From Caprella mutica (lineage: Eukaryota > Arthropoda > Malacostraca > Amphipoda > Caprellidae), in the NCBI GenBank assembly GCA_947561585.1, contig CANNZV010001615.1, positions 1 to 64,000 on the forward strand: DNA of 64,000 nt. Direction: 5' to 3'. The notes under the pieces are model-generated. The model ran no database searches. It worked only from the letters and a program-made list of their open reading frames with translations, and was not told the DNA's origin. The translations under genes and the position numbers were made by a program. Positions 38,201 through 44,979 of this stretch are shown in pieces (position 1 is the first letter of the stretch; every line of letters starts with the position of its first letter).

Positions 38201-39454
38201 GTGAGAGTAGTGGTTTTTGACCGAAGGCATTTTATACTTTTTTTTTTTGACCAGGAGGTGTTCGATAGGGATCGATATGAGGATTATTGTACAGGGTTTT
38301 AAGACTGGGAGGTTAATTGCTTTTTCACATTAAGAGATTTTGACCACGGGGAAATTGGTCCTAGAATCCAAAACAGCAACTTATTATCGAAAGCGAAAAC
38401 ATTCAGTCGGTTGTCTCTGCTAGTCGACCACTTCCACACCTCATCCAACAATTGGTGTAGGAGCACATATGCGGTTTCATGTCAGAAAGGAATTAATATA
38501 AACTTGTTCAACACGTAAACTTTGAAATAAACTAAGATATTAAGAATATTTGTAATTCTATTAGGATGAAATTTAATTGACTTGAGATTGAGTTACTTTT
38601 TCATCGGTACGAATTATTTAACAAATGGCCATCCAAAAAATCTTTGAATTTTTATTGTCACCTAAATGAGCATTGTCACAGGGGTGAAATTTACCGGGGT
38701 GGAATATACCTGGGGTGGAATATACCGGGGTGGAATATACCGGGGTGGAATTTACCGGGGTGGAATATACCGGGGTGGAATATACCTGGGGTGGAATATA
38801 CCGGGGTGGAATTTTCCGGGGTGGAATATACCTAGAACCATGGGATTGGTATAACTTAGAGTCTATAGTTCATTTCAAAATGAAAAAATCATTCGTCCAG
38901 GAACGAAAAATCAGGTAACGAACCGTCGTCCTAGTAACGAAACGTCCAGTAACGAAACGACCTAGTACAGTCCTTAACAGAGATGGGAAAGGCTCATATC
39001 TGATCTGCTAACATATCACCATTCGTAATGCTGTGCTTAAAGTTAATAACAATACATAACCTTTTATAGTTGGACGTTCGTCATCATTTCCCTATCATGT
39101 ATAGGATTTGATTTGGGAACGAAGAATATAGATGAGGTACTGTCTGGGAAATAAGTCATCTTTAAATGAACAATGAACACCCATATACAGCACAAATAGC
39201 AATATAATTTTACAGTATTAAATCCTATGAGAGTGTAATTATCGTTTATGATCCATTATAGGTAAATAAATATATTGCTATTTTACAGTTTTTAATTATC
39301 ATATAAAAATTAATTCATTGTTCCATCTATTATTCTATTCTAGTGAAAGCAGCTTAATTTTTTGAAAAAATAAATAACTCTTCCACTTGGTTCGTTGAAG
39401 TAGAGTAATTTTATATTCGAACTCACCCATTTCGATTAGTTTATCATTCGTCAT
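11074..39454 (-). CDS. Gene A: TRPA-family cation channel, painless-like, 907 aa in eight coding exons
   Basis: Putative non-selective cation channel of the plasma membrane, of the TRPA/Painless type (thermal, chemical or mechanical sensing in insects). Exons on the minus strand: 39454-39427, 34189-32479, 29742-29574, 29475-29221, 12029-11940, 11759-11605, 11467-11377, 11298-11074. All introns are GT-AG, phases agree at each junction, and the sum is 2724 nt ending at TGA. Ankyrin-type repeats lie at about residues 50-145 (e.g. NGETALHIAAKK, DGNTPLHYLAKK), S1-S5 at about 470-630, the pore motif VMSTGEFDYS at 667-676, and S6 ends in AIAVGDVE at 721. The C-tail ends in a coiled coil. The ATG chosen is the first in frame in the 50-nt exon; an upstream non-coding exon is likely. 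Drosophila Painless has a similar length. Orthology to painless rather than pyrexia or wtrw is inferred from layout only. Confidence 0.85.
11377..11467 (-). CDS. Gene A C-tail exon
   Basis: 91 nt, acceptor TACCCTCAG and donor GTAAGA. It completes the Arg codon and gives AIYRRRIGADKLISVYPQPN.... The acceptor was chosen on phase: the apparent upstream ATGTTTGAATTT would give the wrong frame. The gene B exon (56620-56698) is 12 nt shorter and keeps the frame. Confidence 0.8.
11605..11759 (-). CDS. Gene A C-tail exon
   Basis: 155 nt, acceptor TCCTACAG and donor GTAATA. It starts LLPRLAGPLQNQKFMAEINK and leaves two bases of an Arg codon. Gene B has an exon of identical length at 56937-57091. Confidence 0.85.
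11940..12029 (-). CDS. Gene A exon: post-S6 cytoplasmic segment
   Basis: 90 nt, 30 codons, phase 0 at both ends, acceptor TTGTGCAG and donor GTAAGT. It encodes AVKQEMSLTLLRSMLVDIYD..., which directly follows the GDVE of S6 as in TRPA proteins. Gene B has the same exon at 60688-60777. Confidence 0.85.
12465..12700. repeat. GGGTATCACTGCGCAC word cluster, left side
   Basis: GGGTATCACTGCGCAC occurs near 12473 and 12658, with a variant GGGTATTACTGCGCAT near 12686. The inverted word GTGCAGTGATACC (about 28371) and a direct copy (about 28404) lie across the 15-kb element. Homology with the gene B intron stops at about 12462, just before the first word. These may be the arms of another foldback element outside FB-2, but no target duplication was found. 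Confidence 0.45.
12701..12954 (+). repeat. Pyrimidine-rich degenerate array
   Basis: Degenerate repeats of the form CCCATCTAAAT and CCCCCTCTC on the plus strand. Simple, low-complexity sequence; the 76-codon frame across it is a by-product. Confidence 0.6.
13190..14188 (+). pseudogene. Mutator-like transposase domain protein, broken
   Basis: The plus strand shows blocks of the widespread animal 'Mutator-like transposase' family in order: CKRKFGGKSGAMETEAAVRL, a DGDS motif in YYTFLSDGDSSSFNAV, INHVSKRLGTRLRNLK, GLTDKVIDKLMLHYG, and a C-terminal basic tail ending in YQPGGF and stop at 14188. DGDS fits an acidic catalytic position. The reading frame is interrupted by an in-frame TGA at about 13668 and at least two frame changes between 13720 and 13970, and the N-terminal third of the family is absent. 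Non-functional, but it sits between the inverted arms of FB-2. Confidence 0.7.
14430..14870. repeat. Hairpin repeat with GCGGTTTTTTGCATTC arms
   Basis: TTGCATTCGATGCTTCTGTA (from about 14458) and its complement TACAGAAGCATCGAATGCAA (to about 14658) form arms of about 30 bp around an A/T loop. After this comes a block ending GGTCGGTCCCCTT. A related unit lies at 44980-45650 (GAATGCAAAAAACCGC and GGACGGTCCCCTT), so this is a dispersed family. Confidence 0.5.
15250..15405 (+). repeat. Gypsy 5' LTR
   Basis: 156 bp, TG...CA, preceded by GTATA. The sequence right after it, TGGCGCTGTAGAAAACTCG, starts TGG as a tRNA primer site should, but the tRNA was not identified. Confidence 0.9.
15435..16859 (+). 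CDS. Gypsy Gag-protease polyprotein
   Basis: 474 codons. The N-terminal half is a Gag-like helical region with a run of charged residues. Two CCHC knuckles, CHRCGYKKHPYDKC and CNFCNTKGHWKTMC, both fit CX2CX4HX4C and bind nucleic acid in Gag. The aspartic protease active site is the DTGA in NAIPDTGAEASICGPD. An overlapping frame (16805-16993) carries the start of the RT linker (EFSDVF...MKGKDMKF), after which the inversion breakpoint follows. The Gag frame itself is intact. Confidence 0.85.
   Translation: MEMPKKKHNVSTSEKQKSDHQATSTNSMEAPQWLQIFLQQQAEERKQEMDMFQNTLTAFMNSQSAGQGGTASTYCTSSGTTVKHLSAVRPEKLENDLTYSKFISWRLSWNDYYKVQKLSQQPLDVQQADFRGCLTEDMKIHLKCAIDISESDDSTVDEILDKIQDFLRQKRNVALDRVAFEERKQQEGEGFDNFYVSLKKLAEESDLCGNCTEQRLVTKIMSGVHNIEVKQKLLAITPFPNLQTVVSICRSHESAMKDSELLNEKILVERIKFPVKRNTDKIRHENKHNCEEKCHRCGYKKHPYDKCPARDSSCNFCNTKGHWKTMCRKLKTDNKNSKDGRFNVTKHVKSTYMVNIKSARTDKTPRIQLKCSTLDNRSSCTLNAIPDTGAEASICGPDILKHLKIKALCRSNNETLIAANGLPIKTHGKIKLKLILENIKIEETIIICENQKELLLSWKACKSLKKFTKVFLDQ
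16958..19105 (-). pseudogene. Gypsy Pol: RT, RNase H and integrase, inverted and truncated
   Basis: 715-codon minus-strand frame. RT: NKIRVCVDFKQLN, LDMTQGYYQIAL and an unusual VVDDM at the usual YxDD box. RNase H: LLTDAS, ELELLAIVWAV, VITDHRPL. Integrase: HX..HX..CHKC zinc finger, then core aspartates in VAADFF and RTDNGTQF and the glutamate in GLAESAVKRMK. It stops short of the integrase C-terminus; the last seven residues before the stop come from antisense Gag-side sequence. The opposite orientation to Gag and LTRs shows a 2.1-kb inversion with breakpoints near 16980-17000 and 19105-19142. The first codon is GTG, so no real start is present. Confidence 0.9.
19143..19884 (+). repeat. Bel/Pao 5' LTR, missing its first 23 bp
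   Basis: Aligned base for base with 26046-26787. The sequence upstream (CTGCAGAAATAGTC) is not LTR sequence and joins the inverted Gypsy pol. Confidence 0.9.
20112..23168 (+). pseudogene. Bel/Pao Gag-protease-RT (first part)
   Basis: Frame from MSLNSERRSERTP (ATG at 20112; the frame is open upstream to 20052). Order: helical N-terminus, a 7-residue repeat block (about residues 155-245), the DUF1759-type Gag core FDGTAYKFNSWMNQI, Cys/His-rich knuckles around CFTCLGYHLMANC, an A17-type protease region with LAIVDEQSTSSF and LLIGRDCGAL, and the start of RT with SRLVFDAAA and FIADIEGMFSVFKI. A stop at 23166-23168 is caused by a one-base frame change; RT continues in the next frame. Confidence 0.85.
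20587..20840 (+). repeat. 21-bp minisatellite inside Bel/Pao gag
   Basis: Twelve in-frame units of 7 residues (NATPVMT type). Two sub-blocks can be told apart: units with ACACCGGTTATGACCAACGCT and units with ACCCCAGTTATGACCTACGCT, each homogeneous, which suggests recent local expansion. Confidence 0.9.
23165..24574 (+). pseudogene. Bel/Pao RT palm, RNase H (second part)
   Basis: Starts just at the frame break and continues RT with LRFYWYHQND, GACSSPAVANFAL and the catalytic FYVDDGVHSV. RNase H-like motifs follow: HVYSDAS, RLELCAALEA, FYTDS. The frame ends at 24574 with a second frame change; the integrase part is in frame 24559-25989. Otherwise free of stops, so both breaks are recent. Confidence 0.85.
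24559..25989 (+). pseudogene. Bel/Pao integrase (third part)
   Basis: 476 codons. Zinc-binding H2C2 region (HYHEKVEHQGRLLTHGAIRQ ... CVLCQKLRG), catalytic core with GIDVFGPFY (Asp), RSDNGTNF (Asp) and CYERKIGSIRR (Glu), then a DUF5641-type C-terminus with GDIVLVSEKNTSRNLWPTGK. Stop at 25987-25989, followed within 34 bp by the 3' LTR. Frame-shifted relative to the RT/RNase H part. Confidence 0.85.
26023..26787 (+). repeat. Bel/Pao 3' LTR
   Basis: 765 bp, TG...CA. The start contains the short inverted repeat TGTGGA...TCCACA. It is followed at once by Gypsy integrase sequence. Confidence 0.9.
26788..27100 (+). pseudogene. Gypsy integrase C-terminal fragment
   Basis: The open frame in phase with LVPCHKHTF (from about 26789) runs through KKKWKTMMEDVENKYKEIK, then KYYNRNAKDLHPLRMKDLVY and RYSYLIKTKSG-like residues to a stop at 27098-27100. 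This is the usual C-terminal domain of Gypsy integrase and joins, after a gap of perhaps 30 residues, the inverted Pol at 16990. It lies on the normal strand, directly after the Bel 3' LTR. Confidence 0.8.
27165..27320 (+). repeat. Gypsy 3' LTR
   Basis: 156 bp, preceded by a purine tract and followed by GTATA; differs from the 5' LTR at four positions. Confidence 0.9.
27326..27951. other. Remainder of FB-2 interior, no gene recognised
   Basis: AT-rich. The 78-codon frame at 27743-27979 runs into the word array of the FB-2 right arm and has no recognisable domain. Confidence 0.45.
28390..29165 (+). other. Unidentified coding-like frames on the plus strand
   Basis: Two open segments: to 28557 (ends LGKRVIREFARLKITSANFF) and 28738-29013, with the same sense continuing in another frame to a stop near 29164 (EVEFIDGRVISFRELIRSS, YEDFIPLVFNGKYCLY). 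Amino-acid composition looks protein-like rather than random, but I do not recognise a family. They lie in the gene A intron, antisense to the gene, so a transposon or virus-derived remnant is more likely than a host gene. Confidence 0.3.
29221..29475 (-). CDS. Gene A exon: pore and S6
   Basis: 255 nt (85 codons), acceptor CATCACAG and donor GTAAGA. It encodes the pore helix and selectivity region VMSTGEFDY, then S6 LILVFFLFFIFMVLTNVF ending AVGDVE, the conserved TRPA S6 exit. Both ends are phase 0. Confidence 0.9.
29574..29742 (-). CDS. Gene A exon: S4-S5
   Basis: 169 nt, acceptor TTTGCAG and donor GTTATT. It completes the split Ser codon and then gives 56 codons with YFARYVAIVKRITRNYIKAL (S4 and linker) and LAVLYLAFNFCFAVIL (S5). 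Phase 0 at the end. Confidence 0.85.
30081..31935. mobile_element. Foldback element FB-3 (word AATTCACCG), 1855 bp
   Basis: Flanks AAACTGGG (30073-30080) and AAATTGGG (31936-31943) form an 8-bp duplication with one mismatch. The left arm has 15-bp words (CCTTAATTCACCGCT, GGAAAGTTCACCGCC, TTCAATTTACCGCCA); the right arm has complements (GGTGAATTGAGTTG, AGTGAACTTTCCGC). The right end complemented is GGTGTGCGG. It carries the palindromic Tc1 derivative at 31001-31847. Located in gene A intron 2. Confidence 0.7.
31001..31847. mobile_element. Palindromic Tc1-like element
   Basis: Flanked by TA (30999-31000, 31848-31849). Ends CAGTGCTGTGCAAATAAATT and complement of AATTAATTTGAACAGCAATG are diverged inverted repeats of about 30 bp. 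The two halves are inverted copies throughout, with a spacer of only about 44 bp around 31365-31408. Each half holds the C-terminal Tc1 transposase signature (IPIENLW type): minus strand near 31170-31200, and its inverted partner near 31530-31570. No full transposase. Confidence 0.8.
32479..34189 (-). CDS. Gene A main exon: ankyrin repeats and S1-S3/S4 start
   Basis: 1711 nt from acceptor TTTTCAG (34190) to donor GTAAGT (32478). It enters with two bases of a split Asp codon and leaves with two bases of a split Ser codon. It encodes the ankyrin-repeat N-terminus, a linker with a TRPA-like YDFLFP motif and the paired hydrophobic segments LQFLIYILIYILNIIL, LLIFTSCVLLNECL and WLMMLAIFWLSFYI. No internal stop. 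Confidence 0.9.
34190..36380. other. Gene A intron 1, left part, no element identified
   Basis: AT-rich. The plus-strand frame at 34996-35196 (66 codons) is followed by a second copy of AAAATGCAAGTGT near 35220, but no family is recognised. A GGTTGGTCCCCTAAG phrase near 35845 echoes the GGTCCCCTT repeat family. Confidence 0.4.
36606..36619. repeat. Poly-C run (14)
   Basis: Homopolymer inside an FB-5 arm; length is likely unreliable in assembly. Confidence 0.8.
36909..36939. repeat. G17 run followed by C10 run
   Basis: G run at 36909-36925 and C run at 36930-36939, separated by CGAG; able to fold back or to form a G-rich structure. In the FB-5 core. Confidence 0.8.
37807..38839 (-). mobile_element. 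Foldback element FB-6 (word GGTATATTCCACCCC), copy 1, 1033 bp
   Basis: Flanked by ATGGGATTG on both sides (37798-37806, 38840-38848). The left end is GGTGACCGG; the right end complemented is GGTTCTAGG. Left words GGTATATTCCACCCC/GGTAAATTCCACCCC; right arm GGGGTGGAATATACC (about ten words). The core of about 780 bp is shared with copies at 47879-48840 and 61154-62217, which lie in the opposite orientation. Confidence 0.9.
38979..39420. other. Gene A intron 1, right part
   Basis: No feature beyond the donor site of the 39427-39476 exon at its right end. Confidence 0.5.
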
Positions 39455-39476
39455 CAGTTTTCCTCCTTGTAACAGC
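39427..39476 (-). CDS. Gene A exon with start codon (CDS from 39454)
   Basis: Acceptor TTTTCAG at 39477-39483 and donor GTGAGT at 39426-39421. In the frame fixed by the next exon it contains an ATG at 39454-39452, giving an N-terminus MTNDKLIEM. The frame stays open upstream of the ATG inside the exon, so a more upstream start in another exon cannot be excluded. Confidence 0.65.
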
Positions 39477-39483
39477 CTGAAAA

Positions 39484-40049
39484 TGAACAAAAATATTAGT
39501 AATCTCGAAGATGAAAGGAAATAAGGTACCCATGATGTAAGTTACCTTATTTACAAATATGGAAAATAGTCAGAAAATTCTAGCGATATCCATATGTAGT
39601 TGACTTCAGTTTTTGAGGACTTTTATGTAAATAGATAATGATTTATAATTTCAGTTAATGATAATTGTAGCAAAATAGTTAAAATAAATTGTTTTTTTTT
39701 TTGGGTTTAACAGGTTAACATAATTAATTAAATTTGGTGTTTATAACATTCTACTAACAAATTATTAACTATATTTTATGGACACTGAAGGATATAATAT
39801 GTCATTCAAACTTTAAAATAAAATTGCTATTCAACTTCAGGAACAGATTTTATCACAAATTATTCATATACTATTTAAAATAGATCACCCCAATTCGGTA
39901 ACTTGACTCATATAAAATCTTGAACGTTCACTTTAAATTACCTCATAAAAATAAAGCATATTCTTAATTAATAACCATCTGCTTTGAAAATACACATTTT
40001 GCGCTTAATGACTATTTTCTGCTATTAGAAATTGATATATGATGACGCA
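39484..40049. other. Non-coding, AT-rich
   Basis: Probably the intron upstream of the start-codon exon of gene A. No other feature seen. Confidence 0.4.
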
Positions 40050-40335
40050 GGATCCGGAAAATTGATCGAAAGCAATTGACCGAAAATAATTTATCGAAAG
40101 CAATTGATCGAATGGAAAATTGATCGAATTGAAACTTGGTCGAATGGAAAATTAGTCGAATGGAAAATTGATCAAAAGGAAAATTGGTCGAGTGGAAAAT
40201 TGGATGAATGGAAAATTGGCCGAATGGAAAATTTGTCAAATGGAAAATTGATCGAAAGGATAATTGAGCGAACAACAATTGTTCGAATGGAGAATCGATC
40301 GAACCAAAATTGACCGAAAAGGATAATTGATTGAT
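40050..40335 (+). repeat. Tandem 16-bp word array (ATTGGCCGAATGGAAA)
   Basis: About 17 variants of ATTGATCGAATGGAAA in a row, opened by GGATCCGG, which resembles the GG...CCGG ends of the foldback elements. The inverted partner arm was not found, and no target duplication is obvious, so this may be a solo or deleted arm. Overlapping frames on both strands are translations of the array. Confidence 0.7.
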
Positions 40336-41277
40336 TTAGCTACACAAACTGAAACTAAAACCATGGATTACCAGAGAAACTTACTTGCATTATATTACAG
40401 CTAGCAGATCTTGTTATCATGATTTATATGTATTATTAATAATTTATATAATATGTTATAATAATTTACATATAATGTTTCTTCAATCAACTTTTTAGCT
40501 TTAACAGAGAATTATATTCTTTGAAAAATATTATAATTATGAGAACTTATGTTTTCTTAGTTCTAGAATCTAGATAATTCTAGATTACTTGTGAAATGAA
40601 AGTTAAATTATAAATTAATTACTTTAGTGTAGGAACCAAAAGCCATATCACTGACGTCAAAAGAGAATTAAATACAATGGACAGAAATAAGCAGTCATGA
40701 AGGGAAGTGGCTCCATGAACAAAGTCTCTTAACACCGTCGGTGACAATACTAATGGATGCGGATATGCTACTCCGTAAATTCAGCCACTTACCAAGGAAC
40801 CAGACGAAAAGGGGCACAAGCAACGCTTGCTGCACTCACAGATGGAAGAGGAAAATGAACAGGTGATAATAAATGAAGCCTACGAGCCTATCTAACATAA
40901 AATCTAAGACCTTGTAGTTGAAGAGCATAACCCTAGTAGCGCTATCCTCTAAAACTGCAGGTATCGTTAGAAAAATATGATAAACGTGGTAAAAATGAAA
41001 AAAGACAATACGTAATCCAAATTACAATAGTTCGGGGTCCAAGGAACGCCACCCCTTCTTATCAATTTACGACAGACAGCTTCAGGATAGAGCAACTGGG
41101 GTCTTCCAGATAGAAGAGAAGAATAAAGAGGTAAAGAGAGATAGAAGAGGAGAATAATTGAAGTCTACGAAGGTCAAAAACAAAAGTCATATTATGTTTT
41201 GAGGAAGTACATTGTTGGTTTAAAATTATATGGAAAGACGATGGAAATAATAAAACCATTCATATAAAATATCGTGC
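40336..41277. other. Non-coding, no gene recognised
   Basis: The segment 40690-41060 is less AT-rich than its surroundings and may be decayed LINE sequence continuous with 41335-42080, but no motif supports this. Confidence 0.35.
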
Positions 41278-41337
41278 ACGCACATTTCGTCCACGGACAA
41301 TTCGTCCACGGACATCTCGTGCAACGGACATTAAGTG
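41278..41337 (+). repeat. 15-bp word array (CGTCCACGGACAATT)
   Basis: Three to four words: CGTCCACGGACAATT, CGTCCACGGACATCT, CGTGCAACGGACATT, all 15 bp, the same period as the foldback arms. No inverted partner was found nearby. Confidence 0.6.
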
Positions 41338-42080
41338 CAACTATTCCACATGAAGATTTTGAAGTTTGCTCGAAACCCCTATTTATTGGCTCACCCTATT
41401 GTACAAGCAATTCATTATGCCAGTCAGGAACTAAGTGAGTCCGCCCATGGCCGTCTGCTCTGCCGCGGTCCACGTCGACTCTCTCCAGCGTACACAGAAC
41501 GCTTCCCCCGAATTGCAACAGGTCTACTTCGGTATTTGGGTGTCCAGGAAGGCCAGTTCATTGCTGGAGCGAGTCAACCGGAACACCCGTGCCACCACCT
41601 AAGTAATCCTCTGTCTACTGCCAGACAGATTCGCATTCCACCTGTTCAGCACTTCGCATCAATGTTGGGGGACATCCCGCCACCTACAGCCAATACATCT
41701 GAAAAGAAGCTCCTCCAAACCCATTTCAAGGCCACCTCCATTGCGGAAAGGGGTGCAAACTCGGTGCTCGGTGGCTTGCCTCCGGCTGTCCACTTCTCGA
41801 AGGGGGCATTCTACATGAGTTAGATGGTCACTGGTCAACCTTTCGAGGTTGCGTTGCGGGCACCACCCTACCGTTCAGAGCTACCAGCACATGATAGGAG
41901 GCAGTGCCTCGAATTACTGTCAGAGATGTGGTGAAGCACCCGACGATTCGAGGCAACTAATGGAGGTCTGCCGGCCGCTTGCGCCGCTTCTTGTGATGTA
42001 CCAGATTGTCGGGGTCCGTGACATGTGGAAGCGGCCGACGATGGCGGCCTGTTACCTGCGAAATGCGGCCTCCCTGTGAC
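41338..42080 (+). pseudogene. LINE ORF2 C-terminal fragment, GC-rich
   Basis: The frame 41335-41823 has no clear domain, but the frame 41849-42079 shows RCGHHPTVQSYQHMIGG, a Cys pattern CQRCGEAPDDSRQLMEVCRP and a tail DMWKRPTMAACYLRNAASL. That is the usual end of jockey/I-like LINE proteins (RTGH...Y.HRIG, C..C...H/x..C, LW.RP..VA.FL). Base composition is clearly richer in GC than the flanks. A frame change separates the two parts. Confidence 0.55.
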
Positions 42081-42119
42081 CCGGACACTACCGGGACACA
42101 CCAGATAACCTAACTTCAC

Positions 42120-42890
42120 AGCACAAGGATTGGCCTCTACAGAATCCTAACATTAACCCAAAACTGAATCTGTGGTCCACCACCAAAAGAAAGGTTTATG
42201 CGAATGGAGGACAATTGACGAGCAAACAAGAGCTCTGACAATGGTTTAAGGAAATTTATTCTAAAATAACGCCTTCATAAATTAAGAAATAAACCTATTT
42301 GATAAATGATTAGTTGAGGTGATAGAACAATGTGTAAAACTCATTAAACATTAAGAATCTAATTAATTGATACCTGTACCAGCGTAAAATGTTTTAAATA
42401 TTATTTGTATGTAATATTAAACACTTTTTGGCCCTTTTATTGAGTCAATTATTTTTGTTATTTTGTAAGCCTATTTACTCGAGTTTTTCACAGAGGAATA
42501 AATGATAAATTCTGAAGATCACAATTCCATTAGAAAATCAGAATAAAATAATATTTTTTGCAACTAATACCAATTTTAGTAATTTGCAAACACTTTTGAT
42601 ACGTACTGTATATTCCGACACTATACGTTATGAATATGAAAGTTAGTCTGTAAGTCTTCATTAATTTTCGGCCTTGGTTCGTGAGAAATGAAAGTCTGAA
42701 AAAAAAAACTGGCGGGTTGATTCTTCATAGTAGTGGAGTGAGTAAGCAATGGTAGCTTAATAAATGTCTTTGGACTTGACCTTAATGAGCAATCTTTCCA
42801 TCAAATTTCATGCAATTTTGTTGATTACTTTTTGAGTTATGCGATGCTCAAAATAAATCTTGTTATTCATGCTTACTTTTTAATTTCCAT
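42120..42890. other. Non-coding, AT-rich
   Basis: No feature supported. Confidence 0.45.
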
Positions 42891-42894
42891 CGTC

Positions 42895-43165
42895 TCTGTA
42901 CGGTTTCTAAATTTCAATTCTATCTAATTGGTTAAACTTCTTGACTGAAGATTCCTAAAGTTTGAGTGTGATTTATTGGCATAATATTCCAGCCAATTAA
43001 AATCAAGAATTAGAAACTCATCAAGAATTATATTAATTCTCACACATTCAAGAGAGATGCTTGGAATTTTTCCTTTGTACAAAGAAATTAGGATATATTT
43101 TTGTCCACAACTGATTATATACTATGTACATTTTCTTATCTTCTTTACCCATATCCTGTAATTGA
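42895..43165 (+). repeat. Dispersed ~270-bp repeat, copy 3
   Basis: Shares GTGTGATTTATTGGCATAAT then ATTCCAGCCAATTA, and the CTTTACCCATATCCTGTAATTG-like end, with copies 1 and 2. Confidence 0.6.
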
Positions 43166-43211
43166 CGAGCAAATAGAGTATGGGTCTGTCTAACATTCTA
43201 AATATTATCCT

Positions 43212-43806
43212 TAAGGGGGTTCATATCATCAAATTTGGTGAACATAATCATTTTTCAGTTGTTGAAAAAGTTTCTGTAGGTAGTGGGTTTTCATGTCCAA
43301 AATTTAAATTTATCAACGAGCACTAGAAACCCCATCATTCAGGAATTTTATTTTAGGTCTCAGAACAATGATAAAAATACCATTCAAATTTTATCCAGTG
43401 AAAAAATTAATATTTTACCTAATTAATTTACGTTTTTGTCTCTCCTGTAGAAAGTGACTAATTGTCAACCTTAAAATGAATAGAAGTCAATGAATTTTCA
43501 AGCTATAAGGGAAACAAAGTTTGAAGTTAGGCAACTAAAATCGCTTATCAAATGAACATGTAATTGAAATTGGAAATTATATTTTTTATAAATGTTACGA
43601 TGATTCTAATACTGTCTTTGTTTCCGTTGTAGCGTACATCCTTAAATTTTTGATTTTGTTTAAAAAATCTTCGATTCCATGAAACCTATGCACAAATCGA
43701 AAAAATAAACAACCAAATGTTTTATTTTCAAAAGTTACATATACTTTTAAATATCAGAACAATCTGCAAACAAGTAAAAAATTTCTGAATTTGAGAAGAC
43801 CCCCGT
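43212..43806. mobile_element. Possible MITE with weak inverted ends
   Basis: CTTAAGGGGGTTCATATCAT near 43211 and ACCCCCGTAATT near 43799 are partial inverted matches (GGGGGT...TCAAATT). There is no clear target duplication, so this is tentative. Confidence 0.25.
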
Positions 43807-44940
43807 AATTATATCAGGCACATAGAGGAGGTATAAGATAATTTAATTGCGATTATTTAATTTCTAATTCTCTGACTCAAAAAGAATCCATTTTTAGATA
43901 TACCTTTTCTAATAAATGATAAATAGATCGTTCACAGTATTTGTCCGCCAATTATCCTTGAATGCATGTCAAACCTCTTATATTCAAATGAAAAATGTTC
44001 TTTGTAATAATCCTTTAAACGAAATTTTATGTTAGAAAAAAAAACGAATAACCTCCTCCTTATATGTAATTAGGAAATTATTCACAGTGAATATTAATTA
44101 AAAGGCAAATAGAGTCATGAATCTATCTCATATTGGTGAATAAATAGTCTAATTTAAGTGACTTAATCCTTTACTCAAAATCCCTGGTAATAATTGGTAT
44201 AAGGGAAATTGTCGAAATGAGAGATAAATACTTTAATTAATTACCTTCAGTTATCAATATCACAAATTATAGATAGCTTCAATCACTGAGAAACAACCAA
44301 GATGAGGAGTGAAAGTTAATGGACGGCAATATCACTGCAGGTTTATGTCTTACTGCACTGTTTTACTTTTGCTTATCAGTGGGTTTTTCTATCAGCTATA
44401 TTTTGTCAGTTACCACATCCTAACAGATATTCATATATTACGCTAAATAATTGTGAACTCTTCTAATCTATAAAGCCATACATACAGCTATTTAAAAAAA
44501 ATAAAAAAAGTTGCTATTGTTACCATTAGTAATTGAATTATAAAAAAAAATCTTGACAAACTCATCTTTATTCAAACTTTATATATTAAATTTCATCTGT
44601 AAAACTTTAAAACACTATCAATATTATCAAACCAATATCATTTTTTTTACAATACATGTAAGTTATTATATATTTCCTGATGTTCATCGAATTTGAAATA
44701 TTTTCAAATTTAAATCTTTTGATAGAATAATGAGAATTTGGTTGTTGTTGGTGGTATACTTCAGTAAGTTGGCCTCCACTTCCCAGATTTTGAAAAGTTT
44801 TTTATTATTGAAGATACGGTTGTGAAACTTTGTACACATATATAAGATAAATTCTAAGATGTTTTTGTGTCCTGAAACTTTTTCGATTCGACCCATAGAA
44901 AACGGGTTATTCGAATTTCGAACAAATTTCGAACAGTGTC
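43807..44940. other. Non-coding, AT-rich
   Basis: No supported feature. Confidence 0.45.
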
Positions 44941-44979
44941 TAAATTAATAAATGGATAGCTACTACAATTTTGTAGCTA

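Larger units (their letters stand above)
36392..38967. mobile_element. Foldback element FB-4 (word CAGACGTTTCGTTAC), host of two others
   Basis: Flanked by an 11-bp direct repeat CAGTCCTTAAC (36381-36391, 38968-38978). Left arm: seven 15-bp words of the CGGACGTTTCGTTAA type (36399-36505). Right arm: complement words GTAACGAAACGTCCA (about 38915-38965). Ends are GGTGACCAG and, complemented, TGTACTAGG. FB-5 and FB-6 are inserted inside. Located in gene A intron 1. Confidence 0.85.
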
